Shown: positions 21,595 to 34,855 of the stretch, piece after piece
How positions within the stretch are numbered: position 1 is the stretch's first letter
Layout of the letters: each line of letters opens with the position of its first letter
NCBI GenBank assembly: GCA_019828545.1
Contig: JACVRA010000054.1
Coordinates: 186,875-250,874, forward strand
DNA: 64,000 nt
Reading direction: 5' to 3'
Source of the DNA: Paracamarosporium sp. OC-R06-R3
Lineage: Eukaryota > Ascomycota > Dothideomycetes > Pleosporales > Didymosphaeriaceae
Program-made: the position numbers and the translations under genes
The notes under the pieces: generated by a model
Database searches by the model: none
The model's input: the letters and a program-made list of their open reading frames with translations, nothing else
What the model was told of the DNA's origin: nothing

Positions 21595-24500
21595 GTTGTT
21601 GCGCGATGCTAGTTCACCAATGAGAAAAAGAGATAGACTGCGCGTCATAGGTCGGTTAATTCGTGACTACCATACGTGGCCATGACGGAGAATGAGAGTT
21701 TAGAAAGTTCCAGGAAACAGGGCATACACAGCAAAGATTCAAGGTCGATGCGCGCTAGACAATTGTTATAAAACTGACGATGCAATAGTCATCCTGCGGT
21801 TATAGCAAGTCTTTGCTTATGTTGACTAGCGCTTAAAGGTTATAGGGCTTAGGGTCTTCGAGCGACGGGACGCAAGCCTAAGCCCGTGAAAGGCTGAAAG
21901 GCCGTTGCAGCGCCGCTCCCACCCGGACGCTGAAGATGCCAGCCATAGCCCTGCACACTTATTTTCGGCTTGTGGATTTAATTCCGCCATGATTATTTGC
22001 AACTTCGCGGAGGTCATTGGCAAGACCTAGCGCCGGTTACCACTAGGGACGTCATTCGCTGGTGTTGACGCTTTCCGTCCGAATTGCTCTAGACTCACAG
22101 ATCGATGTGATCAAGACAGCTCGGCTTGGTAATCTCGAAGAGTGCAACCTTAGCCGGACACATAGTAGACTGACGGCATCCTCCCGTCAGCTCAGGCAAT
22201 CCAAGTGGGGATGAACGAATAAGCTCGATCTAAATGACGGTGTAGCACGATCTAACGAAGGGGCATAGTCCGGATCTTGAGAAGCGTGGTGGTGGCTGAT
22301 GGTGGGCAGCGGAGGCGAGGCGGTGGAGATAGGTGGCCAGTAGCGTGGCTTGGCGACTCGAAACCGTACTCCCCACTTATCCCTTGTCTCGATATCCGTG
22401 CGAAGCTACGTCTTCAATCGTCGCGTCTAGCGCGCAAAGCATTATCTCGCTTGCTTATGGATTTCCCGCGTGTTACACACCAGCTCAGCTTCAAAAGCAT
22501 AAGCGAGGAAACAAGACCCTGCTCCTAGTCCGTCACTGCAGAATAAGCTGTAATCGTCATAAAGAACCTAGTGAAGCGAAGTCTACATAAGCCGGGCATT
22601 AATGACAGGAACCAATACCCATAACCGTACCGGAGCTACCTCAATGGTGCCGCTATTTGTTCTTCCGGACACGACCCTCTATGACAGACGTGGACAACCC
22701 CTTCAAGCCTAACAACCTCATACATGCATGGAAGATCACGAGCAACTTCCGTGTTTCTGCTATCACTGCGCAACTGGCAAAGCGAAGAGCCAGCACTACC
22801 GCTAACCGGAAATCTCGCCTCCGTAGATAACCACATCCCTTAGTCATTGTCACGATAGAACAAACGAGCCAAAATTTTGCGCAATGCAGGTGACACTTGG
22901 AAATTTATTAAGAGAGATGCAGTTACACCCAGGTTTTGAGCTACTGTGTGTAAGAGCCGAGGGTTGAGTAGCGTTTCACGCCTAACGTGTACTTCAGTTG
23001 CTCGTGTGCATCTGCAACTCGTGAAAATGACTCGATGGGTGTATACTAGTGAATTATGACTGTTTGGCAAAGAGATCGACAATTGTGGTCTGTCACCAAT
23101 GCCCTTGAATTCCAGTCTCCAGCATGCTTTGCTCTGGTGCGCCGAGCCGGAAACCGGCGAAAAGCTGACCGTCGGGTCATTTTCTGAAAATGTAGTTTAT
23201 GTAGGTTTTGCCTAGACTTGTAATACTCTGCAACACATTACACTACCAGGGTTCATATCAAGGGTGATTCGACCCCACACAAAGTGAGTTTGAAAGCAAT
23301 AAGTTGAGTGTTCTATTAGCCCTTGAGATAGACAATCCCAGAGATTCAGATGCGTCGAAGTTTGCATTTTCTATGAAGAGATAACGTTGGGTGCTCGAAC
23401 GAATCGATAGTTGCACTGTCCGTTCGCAGCCAAGCAGGGCATCAACGGTCGGACTATGGTTATCTCAACAATATCTGAAGAATTTTCATGATTCTGAGCA
23501 TAGTTCTAGGCTACTATCCAGTGAGGTACCCGCACATTGGATGACGCTTCGCATATCCTCCAGCATCTACAACGTTTTTTTCAAGGGGTTTGACACATGC
23601 GGAAAGTCCGCCGTCAGTTGCAGCAGGCATTTGGAATTCAACATTGAAAATAGATACTACTTTGGGCATAAAGTCGCTAACGGCGCCCCATGCCACCGTT
23701 AGACTCAACGTTCCTTGGGCAATGGCGGCCATTGGTAGTATAGTTGATCGTCATGCTAGTTGCCTTAGCTCCTAACCGTCTTCAGGCTTCCTCTCGCGTA
23801 CATTCACCCTGGCACGCACCGACCGTTTAGCGATGAAGTTAGGGCTGAAGATCTGTTGCCACTACCACGTTATCCTCGCTTTAACGTCCAGATTTGCAGC
23901 GGAGACAAGCCTCTACGAACATGAGGTGACCTTGTTGGCAAGGCAGGAACAACTCTGACCCTTGCTCACCGCCTTCTCCACTACGCACACTAGCATTGAT
24001 AATCAGATCCACGGGTCGCTAGCATAAAAAGTTGCTTGCGGGGAAAACATGTCTTCACACAGTGCAACGTTTCTGAACCACAATAGAATTTTCTATCTTC
24101 ACCTGCCATGAAAGTTAATCTTCTGGTTTTACAAGCCCATTCTCCGCCTAAAACGCACGCCCAACATGGAAAGTTCTGCGTGCTCTGAAAAATGCATACA
24201 TTTGAGGGCCTAGCCGCTCAAGTCTAGAAATACCATAGCCCTTCATCCGCGGGCGGGAACTAGATTTTGCACTGTGTCGTCCAGCCCTGTGCAGCGCTTC
24301 GGCGTCGAAACTAATTTTGCCACATGAATGCTACTGTTCAGAGGACTAATGCAGGAACATGTGCAAAATGATTGAGGCGGTGAACCAGTGACATCGACAA
24401 CGGTGAGTAGAGACCTCAACGAGGCTGAAAAAGTGGGTGACTGTATCATCGCCTTACCTCCACCCGTATCCAGCGTAAGCATGGGAGAACAAATGTCCTA

Positions 24501-27095
24501 GCGTAGTCTAGCTTAGGTTTAGATGAGGCTGTAAGACTGTAGATCCGGATAAGCACACACACATGCCTTTTCCATCGAGCATGTCCCCTGAACCAATAGC
24601 TAATGTTTCTCCTGAAGAACTAGAGCATCGAGACTAGTCTTTACTCAGATGAGCTGGTTAGTTACCTCTCAGGGTCTGGAATGGGATGACTACTAACTGA
24701 GACCCTCATGCGTGGAGTTTCCATCCGTACGTCTCGGCCCGATGTACCCGATGGTAGACTAGACAGATCTACCGGAAACATTTTCCAAACCCTATGAGCA
24801 AAGAGAGGTGAAGTGCAGATATTCGCCCTCGCTAAATGTAGACAGCGGCTGTGCGACCTGCAACTAATATCGCGCTGCTCTAGAATCGAAATGCACGCCG
24901 TATACGGATAGTCAGAATCGGAGATGGCCGGTTAGGCGGCCAGGTCTTATTCATGTTCATTCTCAATTGCTGCTTAGTAGATAAAAGGCTGCCGTGTGCT
25001 AACGAAGTGCCCAGCGCATAGCCGAGCATCTTGAAGTTGCCATGTTACCTCCGGATTATCAATCCGCTGCTGGAATTAGAATTAGCACCGTATAGAGGTC
25101 TATTTGGCCAGTTACCAGCATCGACCAATGCTTATTCACCCAGCCGGAACCGTCGAGTTAGTCAGCCAACATTGTAATGGTGATGACTGTGCTCCTTATC
25201 CGTTGGCTAAACGTAAGAAAGCTACAAGTCTGGGAGTCATACGCTAGGAAGCCACTTTGCAGCCAGTTCACTTATTATTAAATACCTGGAGTGTTTCCAA
25301 TCCAATGTTGTGGTACATGATGTCACCTCCGCACTACCGCGCACAAGTATAGTACTTGAGTCCGCTAGTCCCACCTAAGACGTTGCTTTGATCACTCCTC
25401 TTCTCCGTTCGTGTTGGCTTCCCAGCGGGAACGCGCAGTACCAACGTTCTGATATACGATGTTGCTGAGATTGGAAACCGAGAAAGTTGAAGTCGTTCGA
25501 TTACCGAAGTTTCACGTGTCGGCTCACACAGCGGCGCTCCATCGCGTATTGTGCAGACTATCAAACTTTTTGCCCTCTATTTTATCATGACTTTTGTATG
25601 CTGGTTTCGAGGGGTATTGTCTCTTTTACTGTATCACTTTTTGTACTCAGGCCCATGTCTAAGTTTTACGGAGAAAAAAAAAAAAAAAAAAAAAAAAACA
25701 CACAACTACAGAGATGCAGACTATGCTAGCACTGGTATCTAGCCAGTCTCGCAAGCTGAGAGAGTGTTCAAATAGAAATCATACGGTAATATACTATCCC
25801 CAAGCTGCGTGAGCCGACACTGACTCTGTAACGTTCTGCACTGCCCTTGAATTAGCTTCACAAAGCCACACTGGACAATAGCCTGAGTCCGATTATGGTT
25901 ACCTTCGCAGGCCTATACGCTAATTTTAGAGAAGCAGCCAGAAAATAGAATGCAGCTTGAGCGGTGGGTTAGTTGGCCTTGCACTGCCATGTAGATTTTG
26001 GTGCATATTCGGGAATAGTAACTGGGTACGTGGATCAAGTGCCTGATGGGAAGTGGTCAAATGCATCCCACTCGAGTCTAAAAAACTGTAGATTATAAGT
26101 TTCAGTTTCTGGTATCAGATTAGAATAGCCAATGCAGAGACCGGCAGTGTTGACTCTTTCGTCGCACGGCTGCATCTGCACCCATCACAGAGAAGAGTAA
26201 ACGAGAGAGCTTGCACTGTGGCAGATTGAGTTTGTTTTAGTTTTTTTTACATTGTAAACATAGCAGTAAGTCAAGTACCAGATCAACAAACTTTCCATGC
26301 CTCAATACCACAGCGTGCTATATCTGCTAGCACGGCCGTACACGCCGAGGGATTCTATGTGCAGGAGCAACATGCATACGATGCACCGTTGGCTGCACAG
26401 CGCAGCATTGCACTTTTACGATTTTTCTTCATTCTGCGAGATGCACCACGGTTCCTTTTACAGAATGCCCAACATTCTGTGGATGGACGCGAATATTGCA
26501 TTTTAATTTTCGTCGACCGTGATTGGCTGCAAAATTCGCAAAAGGGACCAATCAGAAGGCTGTCGCACGACAAGGCAGAAAAGAAGGCGGCCTCGACAGG
26601 ATTTTTGCAATGCCACGACAACTCTGAATTTGCGCTGCATCAGTCGCTGGCACTGCGCATCTTTGTCGCCGCTCGCAGCTCCATTCCAGGCAGCTTGGAA
26701 GGGCACTGCGGCCTTAGCGAAAAGCTGTCGCCGCGGCCTTGCGCTTTGAAGCGTCTGGGATCCGGGCCCTCGCTCTTTCACGAGGCCTTGACCACCTCAC
26801 CCCCAACAAACTGCGACGCCCCTCCGATCTTCTCCATCAAAACTCTCCCCCAACACCATCAAACAATCCAACCCGAGTCGATATTCTGTATAAACAGCGC
26901 ATGCGAAATCGTTTGACACCCATATTGTGAATATTCACGCCCGGCATTGGTCGCAAACAAGACACCGCTGCGCGTCGCAGCCCAGCTCGCCGCGGCGCTG
27001 GCCCCCTTGCCACTCACGCAACACCACAGGCAGCCAGCTAGCCAGGTCACGTGCACGCAAATCTCTGTGAGCGCATCACTGCACACCACACCATC
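21595..27095. other. Large gene-free region (5.5 kb)
   Basis: No ORF longer than 185 codons and none with a recognisable domain. The longest (plus strand 26359-26916) lies in the likely promoter of EPL1 and has atypical composition. Base composition is close to balanced, so this is not an obvious AT-rich RIP desert. It contains a 25-A tract (25674-25698). It may hold long non-coding RNA, regulatory sequence or decayed genes; I cannot tell. Confidence 0.5.
25674..25698 (+). repeat. Poly(A) tract, 25 bp
   Basis: Uninterrupted run of 25 adenines in otherwise mixed sequence. It could be a slippage microsatellite or the tail of an old retroposed (LINE/SINE-like) insertion. No element body is recognisable upstream. 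Confidence 0.9.
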
Positions 27096-29022
27096 ATGAC
27101 GCAGAGGGTCACTGGCCAGCGCTTCCGCCAGCGCAAGCTTTCTACTAAGCAGAACCTACCCATCCTCCGCGAGCACGAGGTCGAGCAGCTCGGCGATGAT
27201 GACGCGACGCGCCACATCCCCAAGGTCGAGACGGGCGTGGAAAAAGGAGAGGAAATCGTAAGTTCACGCTAGGCCTATTCCGGCCACCCATTTGATATCA
27301 GCCGTCATTGCCTGGTCACAGCCAGCATACCCCGTGACCTGTCTGCAAGGCTGCGACATGCTCTCCGTGAACTAGTCTGCTAACAGTGCACAGGAGCACC
27401 ATTTGCAAGCTGTGATATCGGCAGCTCAGGCAGCATCTCAAGGCGGAGGCAAGGTTGCACAGCTGTACATCCCTACGCCGGATGCTGTTACAAGTAAGCT
27501 GCAGTATGAAGACCTCTACCCAAGACAATTCACGCAACCGTCGACCTACATTCGTTTTTCCTCTACCGTGGAAGACACGACTGGATGTCCGTATTGCATG
27601 ACCAGCGAAGATGCCGTCTGGCTCAAGTTGTATAACCAGAAGAGGACCAAGGGTCCGCAATGCTCCGAGGACGACCTCGAGCATGTCATCAACTTCTTTG
27701 AGGAGACCACCCAAGAGAAGCAGCCATATGCTGAGGTGGACAACACTCCAGTGCTCTCATATGAGGAGCTTGAGACTGCTTTCGATGAGACTATCCCCGA
27801 GCATGCACGGAGATTCGCCAAAGACATCTACACGCATTGGAAAGCTGAGCGCGAGCGAAGGTTCAATCGCCCACTGATGCCCGCGCTCAAGTTTGAAAGG
27901 AACCTCGACACTGATGATGCTGATCCCTATGTCTGCTTCCGCCGTCGCGAAGTGCGCATGCAGAGGAAGACACGTGGTCGCGATGCTCAAGTGACCGAGA
28001 AGCTGAAGAAGTTGAGGAAGGAGCTCGAGGAAGCTCGGTTCATCATGGCACAAGTCAAGCGCCGTGAAGTCTTGATCCGGGAGCAGCTTGCCTTGGACAA
28101 GCTGATCTTCGAACAAAGGAGTGAAGTCAAAGAGACTAAGAGGAGGCTTAGCATCAAGGGTGATGATGAAGAGCTCCTCATCAACCAGAAGGTTCGCGCT
28201 CCGCTGTATGCTTGCAACACCGCATTGCTAACATGTATGCAGCCCGCTCCCAAGCCCAAACCAAGAGTCGATACTCAATCTCTTCAAAGGGGTATCCCTG
28301 GAATGGGTCCAAAGCCTCAAATTACTCGTCCAGACGGCCGTCTTGTTGATTCCGATCTAGTATACCTAGATGACCAGCTTGCGAAGAAGTCTGAGATTAT
28401 CGATGGCTTCATCGAAGAAAACTTGATGAAGCACCAGAAGTGGAACGTTGGATGGGTGGATGCGACATGGCGCCCGATTACGCCACCTTTAGAACAGCCC
28501 GCAGCGAAGTCAGACTTCCGCCGTGTCTTCACAGAATCGCAGTTGCCGACACCGCCTGCATCGGTATCTTCTGAGGAAGCTGCGGACGCCATGGCTGTCG
28601 AACAAGCGAAACAGGCTGAGCCTCGTAGAAGTGCCCGGATGCGCTTCGGTACACCTCCAGACGATGTTCCGTACCAGGATCAGTCACGCTACCGCCGGCG
28701 CATAGGTCGTGGTGGGCGCGTAATGGTAGATCGCCGTGGCGTGAAGCGTCCCAGGCTTGACAATGACCCGGTTGACGAGCGAGTAGCCGATAGATGGAAG
28801 TTCGCTGGTGACAGTAGCGAAGACGAACAGGTTTACCCCGTGGACTGGACTGACAATCTGCACATCCGGTACAGGATCATGATAGAGCGTCAGGGCGAAA
28901 AGCAGCATGCCCAACACCAAGCTGCTGCTGCTGCCGCCGCCGCCCAAAACCGGAGAGCACTCGAAAGCCACCAAAGATCCGCATCTGGTCATCTACTTCC
29001 ACCCAACAACGCTGGACAGTAG
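27096..29022 (+). CDS. EPL1: Enhancer of polycomb-like protein, NuA4 subunit
   Basis: Exons 27096-27257, 27394-28191 and 28243-29022 give 579 residues. Intron 1 (27258-27393) is long, with TGCTAACAG..CAG. Intron 2 (28192-28242, 51 nt, GTTCGC..TTGCTAACATG..CAG) is a multiple of three without a stop, so the unspliced frame also stays open. The N-terminal EPcA domain is clear (RFRQRKLSTKQNLPI, HIPKVETGVEKGEE, then YPRQFTQPSTYIRFSSTVED and the WLKLYN / RRFNRPLMPALKFERN blocks). A coiled-coil of ~80 residues follows (VTEKLKKLRKELEEARF). The C-terminus has a basic stretch and an Ala run. EPL1 links the Esa1 acetyltransferase module to nucleosomes in NuA4. Confidence 0.95.
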
Positions 29023-29420
29023 GACTCTCCACGGTTATCTTCCGAACCTTCTACTATACTCTTTTTATGACGAGACGAGTTGTTGCTTTCAGGAAACGAA
29101 GTTATACCCATTTGCGTTTTTATTCGAACAAGAGAGGATGATCCGGAGTCCTTTCAGTGAAGTGTCGCTCGAAGACTGCTTCAATGTTTCGGCACCCCTA
29201 TGTACACTATACCGATCGCAGTACGCCAACTGATGGCTAGTGCGTGACTTGGCTGAAGGACAGATTAGCAGCTGTGAGATATTTGGATATGTATAATAGG
29301 AAAGGTGGATGCAGGCCAAATCCTGAAGCGCTAAATTAAATCACAAAGCTTACCTTGTACCCACTTGCGCTTCAACTATGTGAGTGACAATTCTCGGGCA
29401 CCGGACGTTTCCGATCTTCA
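29023..29420. other. Intergenic, convergent
   Basis: About 400 bp between convergent EPL1 and SET-domain gene stops. Nothing recognised. Confidence 0.6.
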
Positions 29421-30966
29421 TCATCTTGCACGTTGCTTCTTGCCTGTCCCAACTTCTTCCTCCTCCGCTGCTCTCTTCGCAGAACCGCCCGCGTTCACCA
29501 GATCTCTTCCCAATTGCTCTAAGGCCTCCTCGACCTGCTTCAAGATCTTCTTCTCGCCGATGCGAACTTGCTTGGCTATAGCATACCGCCGCTCCTTCGG
29601 CGTAGCTTCATTCGCAAGCGACACCTGCGCCGCCGTGCTGATGTCCTCATGTAGCGTAGTAGGGTATTGCTGCAACCTGACCTGGACCATTCTGTGCAAG
29701 AACTCTGCACCTTTGGCGGTAATCTTTTCGGGCTTTGGTAATTTTCCTTTGCGCTTGAGACGCTCGAACTCGTCGTTGCCTAGCAAGAGGGTCTCAACTA
29801 CGACAACAAGCTCCGGGGAGACGCTTTCCTGCACAGTAAACGGCTCGCTGGCGCAGATGTCGTAGCCGGTCTCGATGAGGTCGTTTTCGTCGAGATACTC
29901 GAAGCGAGCTTCGGAGTAGACGTTGGCTGCGGTTGCAGTCTGCGCCACCAAATCGAAGGGTACCTCAACGACGTCGTACTGCGCATAGTTATCCGTGATG
30001 TATCCGTAGCGACGAAGCAGATCGGATCTCGGCAGCGGACCGTAGTCGTTGAAAATCTCTTCCCCGGCCTGGATGGGCTTGAGCGCTTTCATGGACAGAT
30101 ATTCTTCTTCGTAGAACAGCCGGGCGTTGTTCCTGTCTGCGTCGGCGTTGAGCATGTCCGCCATGGGGACCATGCCCTTCGGCAGAGCTTCGTCCTCATC
30201 TTCGCTCGCGTAGCCCTCTTCATCGACATCTTTCTGCGACTGCGCAGGCTCCACGTCGAATGCGTATGCCATGATGAGGCTGCCCATCTTGTGCATGAGC
30301 ATCATCCCCTCTTCGCTCTCCATCTCTGCCGCACGCTCCTGCGCCCTCTGATCCCCAGCAAACACCAGCTGAGAAAACTCCTTGATGACAGGGATAAGCT
30401 CCTTCTTGAAGTTCTCGTCTGCGCTCTGTCGCCCGATCTTGTGCACCACGGCGCTGGCCTGGAGTTCCGCGAGCTCGTCCTCGGACCAAAACATCAAGGT
30501 GTGGAACTCGGAAGGGAGGACGCCGAAGTAGGGGGCCCAGTTGGAGGCGTCCTTGTTGAAGTATTCGTAGAGCATGACGAGGATGAGAGAGAGCCAGGGG
30601 CCGAGGGCGTCGAAGGTGGCTTTTGGAATGTCGTTTGAGAGGATCGAGTTCTCCACCGAAAGGATTGCGGAGCGCGGGATGCGGAAGAGGACTTCATCTT
30701 CGCCGATGTTCTGCGTAGCAACTGGAAGGTGTTAGCTACGTGTTTTCTGAATACTGTGTGTACACCGGACGGAGCGAAGGTAAGTGTGGACGGAGGGAGG
30801 AAGGATTTCGTCGGGGACTTAGTGGCTAGCTGGGTGCGAACTCACCGACGCCACGCCCAGCTTGGATGTTACGCAAATCTTTCAGCTCGATCTTGGGGTT
30901 GATTTCGGCGCCAGAGCGTCTGAGCCAGTTCAGGAAGACCTGGCTGGCCTCATTGAAGGGGTCCAT
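29421..30966 (-). CDS. RKM4: SET-domain lysine methyltransferase, SETD6/Rkm4-like
   Basis: Exon 1 30966-30846 and exon 2 30721-29421 (124-nt intron 30845-30722, GTGAGT..GCTAAC..CAG) encode 473 residues. The junction creates GRGVVATQNIGEDEVLFRIP, the start of the SET domain. Family marks are VPMADMLNADADRNNARL (the N-H-like motif), GEEIFNDYGPLPRSDLLRRYGY and a C-terminal Rubisco-LSMT substrate-binding-like helical domain. There is an acidic insert (EEGYASEDEDEALP) in the SET-I region. Yeast Rkm4 methylates ribosomal protein L42; human SETD6 methylates RelA. The C-terminus is Lys/Arg-rich. It is divergent from KAE1. Confidence 0.9.
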
Positions 30967-31624
30967 GGTCCGGAGATTGGGAGTGGGTTGGGTGGTTGGG
31001 GAAAGCGATTGAATATTCATGCGGCGGTCAGTCGGCCAACCGAGGCGGGACTCTGAGGGAAATTGATTGGTCCAGCGCGTAGCGACAGCACGAGAGCACT
31101 GCGAGCCGACCCCAAAATCCTTATGGCTAGGCGAGATATGAGGGCGGTTATGCGTGTACGATATGAGAGGAAAGTTTTCTCTCATAGAGCAGTTCATTGT
31201 GGCCAACAATGGTCATCAGGGTGCAAGCATGTACTTCCTCTGTCTCTGTTGGGAAGCAGGGTAAACCATGATAGCACGAGTTATTGCGTATTCTACGCTT
31301 ATATTGCAATTGCTAGGTAGACATCTTGCGTGTAAAGAGCAGGTGTCCATTGAATATGTCTTTTTCTAAGTTGACCCGACTCACTCACAGTGACGCTGGC
31401 TTGCGTCCCATTCGTCATCAGCCCTACGCGCCTGCGAAAAGTTGCAGCTTATCGATAGTCTCCCCTCCACCAATAACCCCTCACCTCCTCCGCATTCACG
31501 ACTCCCCTACAGCCAGCCATAGACAAAGGTCCAGCATAGTGACCCGTGCATTATCTACGGGGAATTAACACACAGCACCCAGGCTGCTTTACTGACCATA
31601 CTGTGCCTCCCTCCAAGTCCCACA
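30967..31624. promoter_or_regulatory. Divergent promoter, SET methyltransferase / KAE1
   Basis: A 658-bp region between head-to-head start codons of two translation-related housekeeping genes. C/T-rich near the KAE1 start. No specific factor site assigned. Confidence 0.5.
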
Positions 31625-32680
31625 ATGATAGCCATAGGCCTCGAAGGCTCCGCCAACAAAATCGGCATCGGCATAATATCACACTCCCCCACGAAACCAC
31701 CCATCGTCCTCGCGAACCTCCGCCACACATACAACTCCCCACCGGGCGAGGGCTTCCTCCCCAAAGACACGGCTCTCCACCACCGAGCATGGGTCGTCCG
31801 CCTCATCAAGCAAGCCGTGCGGCAAGCGCGCGTCAAAGTCCAAGACATAGACTGCATATGCTACACCAAGGGGCCCGGGATGGGCGCGCCGCTGCAGAGC
31901 GTGGCGCTCGCGGCGCGCACCTGCGCCCTGCTGTGGGGCAAGCCGCTCGTGGGCGTGAACCACTGCGTCGGGCACATCGAGATGGGGAGGAGCATTACGG
32001 GCGCGGAGAACCCCGTCGTGCTGTATGTCTCGGGCGGAAACACGCAGGTCATTGCGTACTCTGCGAACCGGTACCGCATCTTCGGGGAGACGCTGGACAT
32101 CGCTATCGGGAACTGCATCGATCGGTTTGCGCGCACGCTGATGATTCCTAATGATCCGTTTCCTGGGTACAATGTTGAGCAGTTGGCGAAGAAGGGGAGT
32201 CACTTTGTTGAGCTGCCTTATGCGGTTAAGGGCATGGATGCGAGTTTCTCGGGAATATTGGCTGCGGCGGATGTTCTTGCGAAGGGGCTGGATGAGAGTT
32301 TGCCGGATGAGAAGAGGTTGAAGACAGAGGATGGGGAGTTGGTTAGTAGGGCGGATTTGTGCTTTTCGTTGCAAGAGACCATCTTCGCTATGTTGGTGGA
32401 GATTACGGAACGCGCGATGGCGCATGTGGGGAGCAAGCAGGTGCTTGTTGTGGGAGGTGTTGGGTCCAACGAGCGGTTACAGCAGATGATGGGCATAATG
32501 GCGAGGGACAGAGGAGGCAGCGTGTTTGCGACCGACGAGCGGTTCTGCATCGACAACGGCATCATGATTGCGCACGCAGGACTGCTAGAGTTCCAGACGG
32601 GCGTGACGACCAAGCTGGAGGACAGCACGTGTACGCAGAGATTCAGGACAGACGAGGTATACGTGGGATGGAGGGAGTAA
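31625..32680 (+). CDS. KAE1: tRNA N6-adenosine threonylcarbamoyltransferase (KEOPS subunit)
   Basis: Single-exon, 351-residue ASKHA-fold protein, full length for the Kae1/OSGEP family. Seen are the N-terminal [14 protein letters not shown], the metal-binding HxxxH (H123 and H127 in [12 protein letters not shown]), the nucleotide-binding [15 protein letters not shown] and the C-terminal [14 protein letters not shown]. It transfers the threonylcarbamoyl group to A37 of ANN-decoding tRNAs (t6A) within KEOPS in cytosol and nucleus. No organelle presequence, which distinguishes it from the mitochondrial Qri7 paralogue. Confidence 0.97.
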   Translation: MIAIGLEGSANKIGIGIISHSPTKPPIVLANLRHTYNSPPGEGFLPKDTALHHRAWVVRLIKQAVRQARVKVQDIDCICYTKGPGMGAPLQSVALAARTCALLWGKPLVGVNHCVGHIEMGRSITGAENPVVLYVSGGNTQVIAYSANRYRIFGETLDIAIGNCIDRFARTLMIPNDPFPGYNVEQLAKKGSHFVELPYAVKGMDASFSGILAAADVLAKGLDESLPDEKRLKTEDGELVSRADLCFSLQETIFAMLVEITERAMAHVGSKQVLVVGGVGSNERLQQMMGIMARDRGGSVFATDERFCIDNGIMIAHAGLLEFQTGVTTKLEDSTCTQRFRTDEVYVGWRE

Positions 32681-33714
32681 ACTCCAAGCGGCTCTCAGCA
32701 AAGACGACCATCCAGGCCCCATCTACTTCGCAATCTTTGAGCAATATGATACCCAACGTTACCTTCGACCTCCAAGGCTTTCCTACAAACAGATACATAC
32801 ACCGTGGCAAATCGCACAGCACAGTGGGTCCAAAAGCGTACAAGCCACCATTGTGGAGAAAGACAGCCTACGCCTCTCCATCTGTGCCACCCCAGCCTAC
32901 GCAACGCAGTCACCAACTGTGCACGAGTCATTCTTCCCAGGCTGTGTCGTGTACTCTCATCTCACCTGCATCACCGGCACACGCCGTCAAACACCAAGAA
33001 TAGTAAATCATTACACATGCCACAGTCAGCCCTACACAAAGGCGGCTAACCAACGTGAGACAGCGGAGACGCTCTGTCCTCCCCCGTCATTCCTGTTCCT
33101 GACATGATGAGAGCCTGGCGTGCCGGAAGCCATCGGCAAAGCGGGGCCGCCAGGTACCACAATTCGGAACAGTTCGTCGGAACTTTAATCTGAGGGAAGT
33201 AAACAAACAATAGGCACAGACTGTTGCAATGAGGTATCGAGATGGTTGTTTGACTGAATGGATTGATTGGTCTCATCCGTCAATGGACGTTGCTATGCTA
33301 TAGTTTGCGCACGAGCGCTGCAGTGACAGCTGTTCTCGTGGCGTTGGAGAAGAGGTCAGACAGATCGTGATATCCACCTTTTTCTCTAGTTCATCGACAT
33401 GTTGTTTTCCGAGCACCCTCGTGCTCGCTCTCTAAAGACGGCCATGCTCTATGCGCCCGCGACTCGGCCCCCGCAAAAGTGGGAAGCAAATTAAAAAAGA
33501 TAACAAATGGTGGCTTCAGATCCGCCTACCAGGCAACAAACTCCCCACTTCCAATGTAAATACATCTGAATCGAAGATCTCCGGGCCGTATCGGAGATGT
33601 AGGAATGCGAGCGAACGGACAACAGCAGCGCCGGAAAATGCAGCAGTATGGTATTACAAAATTGTGCTGATTAAACAAATATCAGGAGAAAACTTGGCAG
33701 GGAAAGCATGCCCG
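32681..33714. other. Intergenic, convergent
   Basis: About 1.0 kb. An ORF on the plus strand (to 33003) overlaps the KAE1 3' end in another frame; no domain. Nothing else supported. Confidence 0.5.
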
Positions 33715-34855
33715 TTAGACCTTGTGTCGGTCATCCAGTTCGATGCTTTTGCTGCTTATCCGGCGGTAGAAGGGTATCCTCGAATACGCGAACCTATTCC
33801 TAGGGGCGTTCGTCTGGCGTGCCACAACCCACGTCGAGTAGATGCACCAGAGCAAGGCAAGGCCCACGGTGAAGCCAATGACGGTGAGAACCATCCAATG
33901 TGAGGCCATCCAGAAGATAAGCTTAACGTCATTGTTGTGCCAGCTGTTGCCCAGGTGGTGGGTGAAGAAGCTCCAGGTGTGGTTGTTGTACTCTGCTGGA
34001 AAGAGGATGCGCAGGCGGTCCGTACCCTGTGGCCCAGCCTTGTTGTAGTGGCGCCAGATGACGCTAAGGTACAAAGGACCGGTCGAGGCCATGACGGTAA
34101 TGTATGGCAGCGGCCACCGGCGGTTGTAGTCGGGTAGACGGTCAATGGCGTTGAGGAAGAACCTGTGGCGCGGAACGGAACCCATTGCATCGTTGGAGAT
34201 GCCGGTGGGGGTCGTCTTGCGAACCCACGCGGGGTAGGCGAGGAGCGGGTCGAGGCTGCGGTTGCACCCCTGGGATGCTGTTAGTGCTATTCGGATAGAG
34301 AATTGAGTGGGCACGCACGTCGTCCAAGTCGATGTAGATGCCACCAAAGTGGTGCAGCACAAAGTATCTTATCGCATCGGCGCGCTGGATCGGGTACGGG
34401 TAGGCATCGAAGGTCTCGAGGAACCACGGGTATCTGCTGCTGTCAACTGCTGCACACGTGCACGCGGGGCACGCTAGACATACTCGGCAGCAATGAATTC
34501 GCGTGACTTCTTGTCCGTCCAGAGCTACACTCATATCAGCTTATGCTTCTCGGGGGTAAACACGGGCGCGGCGTACCTTGTACTCATAGTCGGGGTGCAT
34601 GTCAATGCAGCTCTGCTGCGGGCCCTTCCAGTGGTCGGGTATGCTCTCGTTGATATATGTCTGGTGAATGATCTTGGGGATCAGCTGCGGTCGCTCACTG
34701 ATGGCGCCCGAGTTTGGCGCAGGCAGTTCGGCGCGCAGGATGGCATCCTCTCTGCCGTCGACGACGAGGAGCTCGAGGAGGGTCCAGACGTGGTGAACGG
34801 CGAAGCCCAGGACCACGACGGTGGCGACGAGGAAGACAAGAAGGCCTCTGCGCAT
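33715..34855 (-). CDS. SUR1: Inositolphosphoceramide mannosyltransferase, GT32 (SUR1/CSH1-like)
   Basis: Four exons, 34855-34577, 34524-34484, 34433-34319 and 34269-33715, encode 329 residues. An N-terminal signal anchor (LLVFLVATVVVLGFAVHHVW) is followed by IPKIIHQTYINESIPDHW, the second-exon segment LWTDKKSREFIA, and YPIQRADAIRYFVLHHFGGI..YIDLDDGC with the catalytic DxD (D142/D144). A C-terminal hydrophobic pair (MASHWMVLTVIGFTVGLALL) gives a second membrane anchor, as in yeast Sur1/Csh1. The enzyme adds mannose from GDP-mannose to inositolphosphoceramide in the Golgi, making MIPC, an abundant fungal sphingolipid. Gene symbol by similarity to the yeast pair. Confidence 0.9.

Noticed and set aside
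26359..26916. Plus-strand ORF of 185 codons upstream of EPL1
   Set aside because: No domain, signal or codon pattern, and it lies where the EPL1 promoter should be.
31679..32425. Minus-strand ORF of 248 codons opposite KAE1
   Set aside because: KAE1 is fully supported on the plus strand; the antisense frame has no domain.
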